From Polyangiaceae bacterium (GTDB taxonomy: Bacteria > Myxococcota > Polyangia > Polyangiales > Polyangiaceae): a stretch of DNA of 12,722 nucleotides. The translations under genes were made by a program, and so were the position numbers. Of the stretch, positions 1 to 5,865 are shown in pieces. The DNA lies in contig JAICTU010000258.1 in assembly GCA_025936205.1 (NCBI GenBank), positions 1-12,722 on the forward strand, read 5' to 3'. How positions within the stretch are numbered: the stretch's first letter is position 1; each line of letters opens with the position of its first letter. Under the pieces are notes generated by a model that had not been told where the DNA came from, made no database searches, and saw nothing but the letters and a program-made list of their open reading frames with translations.

Positions 1-863
1 AAGCCTGGGCGCTGGCGGAGACGCGCGCGGCGCGGGGGCGCGCGCTGTGCCTGGCACTGCTGCCGGCGTTGCTCGTGGCGGTGCTGCGCTGGCTGGTGTT
101 TGGTGCGCCGGTGCCGCTCGCGGTGTACGCCAAGCCGTCCGACTTCGAGCACGGGCTGCGCTACGCGTTCGGTGTGCTGGTGCTGGCGGGGCCGGCGCTC
201 TCGTGGCTGGCTCGGGGCGCGTGGAAGCGGATTTCGCGGCGCTGGATGGCCGTGGCGGTCGCGTTCGCCGTGCATGTCGTGATTTTGATCGGGGTCGGCG
301 GGGACTGGATGCCGCTCTGGCGCCTGGCGGTGCCGGTGTTTCCTGGAGTGTTGCTGGTGGGCGCGGCGCTGGCGGAGGTGTCGAGCGGCTGGAGCAATGG
401 GTTGCGCGCCGTGCTGCTGGCGGGGGCAGCGGCGCAGTTGCACGTCGCGCTCGGCAGCGATACGCGCAGCGTGCGGGAGCGCCGGGCGGAGCTGATTGCA
501 TCCGGGAGATCGCTGTTGCAAGGGAGCGAGCGCGTGGGCGGGGTCGACGTCGGCTGGCTCGGCGCGGCGAGCGAGGGGGCGATCGTCGACTTTGCGGGCG
601 TGACGGATCCGCAGGTCGCGTACTTACCGGGCGGGCACACCAGCAAGCGGTTGCCGGTGGATTTTCTGGAGCGTCGCAATGTCGATGCGCTCGTGCTGCG
701 GCGCTGGCCGGCTCGAGAGGGTGATGGAGCGCGCTGGGCGTATGCGGTGGATGCGCGGGTGATGACGTTGCGAGGTGCGCAGAGGTTTGTGCAGGTCGGT
801 ACGATTCCGCTCGCTGGCGCCGGTGAATACGTGGTGCTGCGGCGGCGCTCGGAGCAGCCGTGA
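1..863 (+). CDS. C-terminal part of a GT-C-like polytopic membrane glycosyltransferase (5' end outside window)
   Basis: The frame is open from the left edge, so the N-terminus is missing; 286 residues are visible. The visible part holds several hydrophobic helices, then a positively charged stretch (WKRISRRW), another helix, and the motif GGDWMPLWRLAVP. A GGD(W/F)MP-type loop followed by a last membrane helix is typical of bacterial GT-C-like membrane proteins related to arabinofuranosyl/mannosyl transferases. The last 130 or so residues form a soluble tail containing VDFAGVTDPQVAYLPGG and a DALVLR end; the 'G-x-TDP-x-hA' pattern also recurs in the tails of that family. Such enzymes use polyprenyl-phosphate sugars at the outer face of the inner membrane. 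The acceptor cannot be told. The stop overlaps the next start by 4 bp, suggesting one transcript. The catalytic N-terminal Asp region is not visible, so the assignment rests on the tail only. Confidence 0.6.
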   Translation, partial: AWALAETRAARGRALCLALLPALLVAVLRWLVFGAPVPLAVYAKPSDFEHGLRYAFGVLVLAGPALSWLARGAWKRISRRWMAVAVAFAVHVVILIGVGGDWMPLWRLAVPVFPGVLLVGAALAEVSSGWSNGLRAVLLAGAAAQLHVALGSDTRSVRERRAELIASGRSLLQGSERVGGVDVGWLGAASEGAIVDFAGVTDPQVAYLPGGHTSKRLPVDFLERRNVDALVLRRWPAREGDGARWAYAVDARVMTLRGAQRFVQVGTIPLAGAGEYVVLRRRSEQP

Positions 864-1543
864 AAGCGCCGCGCGGCTTCAGGCAGGCGCGCTGCAGCGG
901 ATGCGGGCTGACGGAGGCGTTGTGCTTGTGCGGCGCCTGGCCGGCGCTGCCCGCGGCGTGCGCCGTGAGCATCGTGATGCCCGGAAGTGAAGCGCGCGCG
1001 GCGTCGAACAGCGCGCGGCTCGCGGCGCTCTGGCTATCGGGCGGCAGCTTGCACGTGCGGGGAGCGGAGGGCTTGGCGGAGCCGGGGGAGCTGCTGGCGC
1101 GGCCCGGCGCGGCGCTGCTGTTTCCTGGCGGCAACACGGCAGCGCCGGCGCCGCGTGGGGTGACGCACTTGATCGTGCCGGATGGCACGTGGTCGCAGGC
1201 CTTGCGCATCGAGCGCCGCTGGTTTGCGGCGGCGGGGCTGCCGCGGCTCGAACTCGAGCCCGGGTGGCCGTCGGCGTACGGATTGCGGCGCACGGCGCGT
1301 GCAGAGAAGGGGCATTTGCGCAGCGGTGCGCGCAGCCAGCTGTGCACGTTCGAGGCCATCGCGATCGCGCTCGGAGTGCTCGGCGAGCGCGAGCTGGCGT
1401 GCACACTACTCGCGCGCTTCGCCGAGTGGGCGCGGCGTGCGCGCTGGCTCAAATCGGGCGGGCCGGTTCCCGGCGGGGCGCGAGAGCCGTTGCCGGAGGT
1501 GCTGCCCGAGCATCCGGCGCTGGCGAGGCTGTCGGCTCGCTAG
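860..1543 (+). CDS. DTW-domain protein, probable tRNA-uridine aminocarboxypropyltransferase
   Basis: This 227-residue protein matches the DTW family. Members such as E. coli TapT (YfiP) transfer the 3-amino-3-carboxypropyl group of S-adenosylmethionine to a tRNA uridine, giving acp3U. An N-terminal Cys cluster (C12, C15, C22, C24, spacing CxxC-x6-CxC) fits the family's zinc site. The name-giving motif is at 108-111 as PDGTW, with Gly replacing the usual Ala (DATW or DGTW). The downstream SQLCTFEAIAIAL segment (159-171) matches the conserved 'S-x-x-T-x-EA-h' helix. The usual PxE/RxN-T segment is present only loosely (PGSEARAASNSARLA, 41-55). The GTG start overlaps the upstream stop (GTGA), so translational coupling is likely. 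The link to the neighbouring glycosyltransferase is probably only positional. Which tRNA position is modified cannot be told. Confidence 0.82.
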   Translation: MKAPRGFRQARCSGCGLTEALCLCGAWPALPAACAVSIVMPGSEARAASNSARLAALWLSGGSLHVRGAEGLAEPGELLARPGAALLFPGGNTAAPAPRGVTHLIVPDGTWSQALRIERRWFAAAGLPRLELEPGWPSAYGLRRTARAEKGHLRSGARSQLCTFEAIAIALGVLGERELACTLLARFAEWARRARWLKSGGPVPGGAREPLPEVLPEHPALARLSAR

Positions 1544-1575
1544 CTAGTAAGCTCGGGCCAGCGATGGGAGTATAT

Positions 1576-1587
1576 CCTCCGCGGAGG
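1576..1587 (+). promoter_or_regulatory. Perfect 12-bp palindrome containing the ribosome binding site
   Basis: CCTCCGCGGAGG reads the same on both strands. Its right half, GGAGG at 1583-1587, is a strong Shine-Dalgarno sequence 10 bases before the GTG at 1598 and supports that start. The left half is an exact anti-Shine-Dalgarno sequence, so in RNA it could fold back (CCTC-CGCG-GAGG, 4-bp stem) or pair between two transcripts. It could equally be a DNA operator. It lies in the 54-bp gap after the DTW gene, just downstream of TATAT (1571-1575). Confidence 0.45.
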
Positions 1588-1597
1588 GTCGAGATCT

Positions 1598-2623
1598 GTG
1601 TCCCAGCTCACTGCCTCGCAGGTTGCCGCGGAGCGCGGCGTTCGTTCGCGCAATCACTGGAGCCATTGGATCTGGATCGCGTCGTGGGTCGTGGCGGCGC
1701 TGTTGGTGCTGCCGGGGCTGCGCGTCGGGCCCGTGTTCGACGACTGGTTTCATGCTTTCGATACCCACTCCTCGACGGGAGCGTGGCAGCGCTGGTTCGG
1801 GCTCTACGACTTTTTTCATGCCGACCAGGTCGCGCAGGCGCGCGAGTACGGCATATTGCCCTGGTGGACCGACGATCGGCTCTCGATCGAGGCAGCGGCG
1901 AAGCGGCGCCTGGCGGCATTGTGCGTGGGGGCTCTGGTCGCGCTCCTGCCGGTCACCTCGGGCATTCCTGGCGGCAGACTGATCCTGCTGCCGAGCGTGA
2001 TCGCCTGCGCACTGTTCGGGATGGCGGGGCGCCGCGCGGTGCACGCCTGGCGAGAGCACAAGCGGCAGGCGTTGCTGCTCGGAGCCTGGGTGGCGCTGTT
2101 TGGCGTGGGCTTGCATCCACTGTTCCGCGCGCTGGTGCCGGCCGACATGGCCCGCGTCGCCAAGGAACTGCCGGCGGCGGCGCACGCCATCGCCGAGCGC
2201 TGCAAGGGGCGAGCGGCGCTCGGCATCGGCGTACCCGACCCCAACGCGGCGTACCTGAGCGCCATCCTTATTTCCATGCCGGAGAGCGAGCGCCCACAGG
2301 CGCTGCATTTGATCTCGATGGCGCCGGGGCATCATCACCTCGAGCAGACGGCGCCTGGCCGCTATGAGCTCACGGTCGACGGCGAGTTTCTCGCGCTGCC
2401 CTGGGCGCGCATCTATCGCGACACGCCGGTAGCGGCGCCCCTCGAGCGGGACTTGCGCGGCGTGCGCGTGGAGTTGCTCGAGGCGAGCGCGGAGAGCACG
2501 CGACTTGCGCTGAATGTGCCTGCCGATGCGCCGGCATGTTGGCTCACGCTGGAGAAGGGGGAGTTGGTGTCGATCGAGCCGCGGCGGGGGTTAGAGTGGG
2601 TGCCGACGGGGCGGCCGCAGTAG
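1598..2623 (+). CDS. Membrane protein resembling a myxobacterial polytopic family, apparently internally shortened
   Basis: This 341-residue protein has a hydrophobic helix at about 22-43, then a loop with VFDDWFHAFD (46-55) and GLYDFFHADQ (68-77), ending in LPWWTDDRL (87-95). It continues directly into helices at about 103-120, 126-146 and 157-176 and a soluble tail of about 165 residues. From memory, large GT-C-like myxobacterial membrane proteins have an N-terminal DDYxH loop and a 'LPWWxxxxL' stretch that leads into FRPLSS and many more helices. They also have a late 'LLPV-x-x-x-P-x-x-RLL' segment like ALLPVTSGIPGGRLIL here (114-131). The two halves are therefore recognisable, but the middle (FRPLSS and several helices) is absent. 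An in-frame deletion near residue 97-101 is my inference. The start is GTG, supported by GGAGG ten bases upstream. The protein may be nonfunctional. Confidence 0.5.
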   Translation: MSQLTASQVAAERGVRSRNHWSHWIWIASWVVAALLVLPGLRVGPVFDDWFHAFDTHSSTGAWQRWFGLYDFFHADQVAQAREYGILPWWTDDRLSIEAAAKRRLAALCVGALVALLPVTSGIPGGRLILLPSVIACALFGMAGRRAVHAWREHKRQALLLGAWVALFGVGLHPLFRALVPADMARVAKELPAAAHAIAERCKGRAALGIGVPDPNAAYLSAILISMPESERPQALHLISMAPGHHHLEQTAPGRYELTVDGEFLALPWARIYRDTPVAAPLERDLRGVRVELLEASAESTRLALNVPADAPACWLTLEKGELVSIEPRRGLEWVPTGRPQ

Positions 2624-2769
2624 GGGCCCTGGGGAGATCACTGCTCATTCATCGTGAAGGCGTGGGGAGAGGGGTGCCCGCGCGGCGTGCGATGTCCGGG
2701 CGGTGTCAGGATGGATGTGGGGCTTTGCGGCGCCGAGAGCTGGGAGGAGGCTCGTGGAAAACAGATCTG

Positions 2770-2787
2770 AGGTTTCCATGGAAACCT
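2770..2787. repeat. Perfect 18-bp palindrome
   Basis: AGGTTTCCATGGAAACCT is identical to its reverse complement over all 18 bases and stops at a G/G mismatch on each side. It has an AT-rich core unlike the surrounding sequence. No second copy was seen in the window. A dimeric regulator's operator or a genome-wide repeated site are both possible. No gene starts close by, which argues against a simple promoter operator. Confidence 0.6.
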
Positions 2788-3178
2788 GGGTCTGCGACGC
2801 GAGAGGAGGGGGCTTCCGCGGTAGTTCTCCGAGCGCAAGAAGCGGCGGGTTGCCGGCGGCTGGTGAGTCTTCTGCCTCACCACTGCGAGGGGTGCGCGAG
2901 TCTCGACTTCGGCGAGGAGACGGGCGGTCTTTCGCGCAACACGAGAACTGCCTGGCGCTAGGGGCCATCACTGCGGGAAGACCCTCCAGCATCGGATGGC
3001 TGCGTAGATTTTCGCTGGGCTCGCGAGTTCTGCGCGGTGTTCAGCTGTTGGAGCGCGAATGGCGGAACTGTATAGCGCCGGGCAGGAGGATGGCGTGCGT
3101 GCGTTGGGGAAAGGGTTCGCGTCCGAGCGACGCGCGTCAGGCGGTGGGTGGCGCGGCAGAATTTGAGAGTTGAACGAA

Positions 3179-3194
3179 GCCGCTCCGCAGCGGC
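3179..3194. repeat. Short GC hairpin
   Basis: GCCGCT and AGCGGC are exact complements around a CCGC loop, followed at once by CCGTC-TT-GACGG (3202-3213). No T-run follows on either strand, so an intrinsic terminator is not supported. The pair may be a REP-like element. Confidence 0.35.
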
Positions 3195-3311
3195 GAAGTC
3201 CGCCGTCTTGACGGAGACGGGCCTCGGCCTCGCGGAGACTACCTGACGCAGGGGGATCTAGTGGCGCCTGGCGGGGAGCCGAGGAGAGGGGGCAGGCGTT
3301 CTTGCGCCAGC

Positions 3312-3327
3312 GTAACCAATATGGTAC
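3312..3327 (+). promoter_or_regulatory. Candidate promoter and operator of the toxin-antitoxin pair
   Basis: GTAaCCA-ATA-TGGTAC is an inverted repeat with 6-bp arms and one bulged base (A3315). TATGGT (3320-3325) within it resembles a -10 box (4 of 6 to TATAAT), only 11 bases before the GTG at 3337. No Shine-Dalgarno sequence lies between, so the transcript would have a leader of a few bases or none. Ribbon-helix-helix antitoxins commonly repress their own promoters at dyads over the -10 region, which fits. No clear -35 box was seen. Confidence 0.4.
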
Positions 3328-3336
3328 TTTTTCGGT

Positions 3337-3609
3337 GTGGCACGCTCCGCAACAGCATCGGATTCAACAGTTGCCCGAACCATTCGCTTCTCTGCCGGGC
3401 TCAGACAACAAATCGCGGCCGATGCGGAACGCTGCGGTAGGAGTTTCGAGGGCCAGGTGATCGCGTTGCTGCGTCGTCACTATGGTGAAGACGTCGACAT
3501 CGCACCGAGTCCTGCGGAAATCCTAGCGCTGGCAACCGCCAGCATGGCGGACATGTCAGCGGCCGATGTTCGCTTGATCGAGCGCAAGTTGAAGGTAAGT
3601 GATCGCTAG
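3337..3609 (+). CDS. Ribbon-helix-helix (Arc/MetJ-type) antitoxin
   Basis: The 90-residue product has a ribbon-helix-helix pattern near the N-terminus. A beta strand TIRFS (16-20) is followed by helix A (LRQQIAADAERCG), the turn RSF, and helix B (EGQVIALLRRHYG). This is the Arc-type order 'h-x-h-R-h-P/S-x-x-h-x-x-x-h-x-x-x-A-x-x-x-G-R-S'. The C-terminal half, from about residue 50, would be the part that neutralises the toxin. RHH proteins bind DNA as dimers and autoregulate. It lies 9 bases upstream of a PIN-domain gene, the classic antitoxin-toxin order. The GTG start has no ribosome binding site and sits just after a putative -10, so it may be read leaderless. Base composition is milder than in the flanking genes, consistent with horizontal transfer. 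Confidence 0.8.
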   Translation: MARSATASDSTVARTIRFSAGLRQQIAADAERCGRSFEGQVIALLRRHYGEDVDIAPSPAEILALATASMADMSAADVRLIERKLKVSDR

Positions 3610-3618
3610 GGCTGACTG

Positions 3619-4080
3619 GTGAACGAAGTCGAGCCTGTCTTGCTGGATACCGACACCTTGTCGGAGTTGAGCCGAGGGGACGCGGCGGTCGTCGCTCATG
3701 CTCAGGCATACCTGAGGGTGTTCGGGCGCTTTACAATTAGCTCGGTGACAGTCTTCGAGCGCCTTCGCGGGTACCAGCAAGCAATTCGGGCGGGAAAGCC
3801 CTTTCACCGGCAATTGCATGCGTTTGAAGCGCTCGTGAAGAACTCTGTTGTGCTGCCGTTTGATGAAGGTGCCGCGGCAGTATCGGGCACCATCTGGGCG
3901 GCCTGCTCCCGCGCGCAGCGCCAGAAGCTGGGGGACATTCTGATCGCGGGCATTGCATTGGCCCGGCAGATACCGTTGGCAACTCGGAACCAACGAGATT
4001 TTGAAGCGCTGAGTAAGAACGCCAAGCTAACTCTACATCTCGTAAATTGGACTGCCAGAGCCAAACGAGTCGGTCGGTGA
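3619..4080 (+). CDS. PIN-domain (VapC-like) ribonuclease toxin
   Basis: The 153-residue protein has the acidic residues expected of a PIN nuclease, which binds Mg2+/Mn2+ and cuts RNA. D10 and D12 are in LLDTDTLSEL, E47 in SSVTVFERLRGY and D106 in LGDILIAGIAL; TRNQRDF (122-128) supplies the conserved T/N and the last Asp (D127). The central ring of acidic residues is complete, so activity is expected. In VapC toxins the target is usually tRNA or rRNA; here it is unknown. The GTG start lies 9 bases after the antitoxin stop, with AGGG (3608-3611) as a modest ribosome binding site. Expression with the antitoxin is likely. A strong hairpin follows downstream. Confidence 0.87.
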   Translation: MNEVEPVLLDTDTLSELSRGDAAVVAHAQAYLRVFGRFTISSVTVFERLRGYQQAIRAGKPFHRQLHAFEALVKNSVVLPFDEGAAAVSGTIWAACSRAQRQKLGDILIAGIALARQIPLATRNQRDFEALSKNAKLTLHLVNWTARAKRVGR

Positions 4081-4147
4081 CGAGCAGCCGGTCGGCGCAT
4101 AACTCCGACGTTGAAGCTGGCGGGTTCCTGGCTGGCGCGTCGTCCAT

Positions 4148-4178
4148 CGCTGCCTTGTTGGCTTCGCCCAAGGCAGCG
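4148..4178. terminator. Strong hairpin between convergent genes, candidate bidirectional terminator
   Basis: CGCTGCCTTG (4148-4157) and CAAGGCAGCG (4169-4178) are perfect 10-bp complements around an 11-base loop that can itself pair (GGC-ttc-GCC). It lies between the + strand toxin (ending 4080) and the - strand peptidase pseudogene (ending 4239), where a shared terminator is expected. There is no T-run, which is common at high GC, so the termination role is inferred. The rest of 4081-4238 shows nothing else. Confidence 0.5.
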
Positions 4179-4238
4179 GTCGAGCCGAGTATCCAGGTTC
4201 GGGCGAGTCTGGAGCGCTCGCAGCTGAACGCGGTCTCG

Positions 4239-5577
4239 TTATGCAGTCGTCGGACGTGCCAGGGCTTGCATGGCACGCTCCAGCGCCAACTCGGCCGCTG
4301 ACGCAATGTCTGGCTGTACGCCGGTGCCTTCCCAGTTGCTGTTCGTGATGGGATTGATGGATCGCCCCCACGGCACCGTCACGTGTAGGGCGAAGTCAAG
4401 GGCGTACGGCGCGGTGGGGTGCGCGCCGCCTGCCGTGATTTCGCCAACGACGATCGCGCGCTGATGCGTTTGCAATGTGCACGCGAGGTCCTCGCCGCCC
4501 GAGAAGGTGCGAGCGCTCGTGAGTACGTAGACGGGTTTTTTGCCCCAAAGCGCTTGCCGGGCAGCTCGCGCCGCGTCCAGAACTCTCGGGTCTCCCCGGT
4601 ATCGCGTCGATAGATACTGCTCAGCAGCACCGCCCTGGCCTCGAAGAAATAGCTCGCGCGATGAAGGCAACCGTTTCGGGCCATCCACCATGGTTGTTGC
4701 GCAGGTCGATGATGACCGCGTCGGCGTCCGCGATCTCGCTCATGCGAGCGCCGATAGCCTCCTCCACGGCCGCGCCGAGCAGCGGGACGAAGCCGTTGAT
4801 GGTGAGGAGCGCCACGTTGAGATCTGCGGTGAGCATCTGGGCAAACTCTGCCGCGTCGGTGATGGTGTCGTAGTCGCCGTGCGCAGCCTTCTCGCTGAGC
4901 CTCGCGACCATCTTCTGGGCTACTTCCTCGAAGATGTAATGCGCTTCGAGCTCGCGGCTCAAGGCACCGATCACGGCGTCTCGACGAGCGGCGTCCACAT
5001 TCCGCTGCGCGAGCTCTTCCTGAGACAGGAACTGGGGTGGCTTCGGGATGGGTCCGATCTCGAACTGAACTACCCGATGCGGTGCGCTCGGCTCGACTTT
5101 GAGATGGACGCGAGCGAATTGGGGGCGGGCGCGCTCTTGGAGCAGGATGGTCAGCGCTGTCGGAGTGCTCTGTTCCACCTGCCTCTCGGTGAAGCCGTTG
5201 GTGCCGAGGCTAAGCCCGTGTTCGCGATCGATGTCTGCGACGTCGGCGCTCGCCGCCGAGCAGGGGAAATGCTGTTCGTGATATGCCAACAAGGTCTCGC
5301 GATTCCCCGAGTTGAACGCCTCGAGCCAGCGTGAGAATTGAGTCCCTGCCGGTGTAGCCGGCGCACTGACGGGGGACGTGTCCGCCACGAGCCCCGGCGT
5401 CGGCGCTGGAGGTGGCTGTGCCGCGGCCGCTTCGGGTGTATGCGCAGGCATGGCCGCCGGCGGGTGGCTGGCACCCCTTTCGGTGCAACCCGCGTTGACG
5501 ATGGCCATCGAGAACAGACCGGGGCCCGCAATGACGGGCTGCGGCATCGGAGTGAGTGTCTGCTTGGGGGTCGGCAT
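4239..5577 (-). pseudogene. S41-family (C-terminal-processing/IRBP-like) peptidase lipoprotein, broken
   Basis: The - strand translation starts at 5577 with a hydrophobic segment ending in VNAGC (Cys 31), a possible lipobox. A Pro/Ala linker and an NTF2-like region follow (FSRWLEAFNSGNRETL, residues 81-96, to about 180). The S41 core is split over three frames. Frame one reaches IIDLRNNHGGWPETVAFIA, then shifts at CGCGCG (4655-4660). Frame two reads from SYFFEARAVLLSSIYRR to GKRFG, then shifts at the G4-C-A6 tract (4536-4546). Frame three reads KKPVYVLTSARTFSGGED, holding the expected nucleophilic Ser, and GVQPDIASAAELALE to the stop. Both breaks fit loss of 1 base (or gain of 2). In addition, ADL (residue 253) runs straight into NVALLTINGF; the SHDKHL-type segment usual there, about 45 residues, is missing. 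This makes decay likelier than sequencing error alone. Confidence 0.8.
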
Positions 5578-5601
5578 TTTCGTCGCGTAACGCGCGAGGG
5601 A

Positions 5602-5739
5602 CTAGCGCGTCTTGAACGAGTGAAAGGTCCGGTATTGCGCCGGCGTCAGCCCCACGTAGCGACTGAGGCCAGGCTGCATGAACGTCATGAGCCTGTAAGT
5701 AAGATCCGCGAGGCCCATCGCCACCAGCGTTGTTAGCAT
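5602..5739 (-). pseudogene. C-terminal remnant of an AraC-family transcriptional regulator
   Basis: A 45-codon frame on the - strand ends with LSRYVGLTPAQYRTFHSF and a TAG. 'R-x-hGLTP-x-x-YR' is the hallmark end of the second helix-turn-helix of AraC/XylS regulators. Just upstream, another frame (read through about 5650-5700) contains SYLQAHDVHAAW. This resembles the preceding 'GYxDQAH' helix, as though the gene was frameshifted as well as truncated. Everything N-terminal to this is gone. The stub ends 24 bases before the start of the S41 pseudogene, so the two may once have been neighbours or one unit. It could also be a small unrelated frame, but the motif is specific. Confidence 0.5.
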
Positions 5740-5768
5740 GTTGCATCAAGCGTTGGTCCGACTACACG

Positions 5769-5820
5769 AGGGATATGAAGATCCCTGCGACGCGAAGAGC
5801 CCCGAGGTGTCGTCCGGGGC
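5769..5820 (-). terminator. Hairpin cluster after the large lipoprotein gene, candidate terminator
   Basis: Downstream of the stop at 5866 on the - strand come GCCCCG/CGGGGC (5799-5804 with 5815-5820, 10-base loop) and AGGGAT-atgaag-ATCCCT (5769-5786). Both are exact 6-bp stems. A further weak pairing, GCTTG/CAAGC, lies just before them (about 5822-5852). No T-run follows. The placement fits transcription termination for the lipoprotein gene. Confidence 0.4.
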
Positions 5821-5865
5821 CCGCTTGTTTGAGGTCCGGCCCCCAAGCAAATCTTGCGAGTGTTG

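Larger units (their letters stand above)
2624..3336. other. 713-base region without a convincing gene
   Basis: No frame here has a recognisable domain. The longest frames are low-complexity, Arg/Gly/Ser-rich and unlike the flanking proteins, so I call none. What can be seen is structural: a perfect 18-bp palindrome (2770-2787), a hairpin with 7-bp arms TGGTGAG/CTCACCA (2861-2882), a 6-bp hairpin GCCGCT-ccgc-AGCGGC (3179-3194) and CCGTC-tt-GACGG just after it (3202-3213). No tRNA-like cloverleaf or T-run terminator was found. The region separates the membrane-protein operon from the toxin-antitoxin pair and may be a decayed or insertion-prone spacer. Confidence 0.5.

Noticed and set aside
2703..3173. 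A 156-codon + strand frame as a hypothetical gene
   Set aside because: It has no recognisable domain, skewed low-complexity composition and no ribosome binding site, and it runs across the palindrome.
4239..4691. A separate small gene starting at 4691 on the - strand
   Set aside because: Only its later part (KKPVYVLTSARTFSG onward) is real and it continues the S41 core; the first part is out-of-frame noise.
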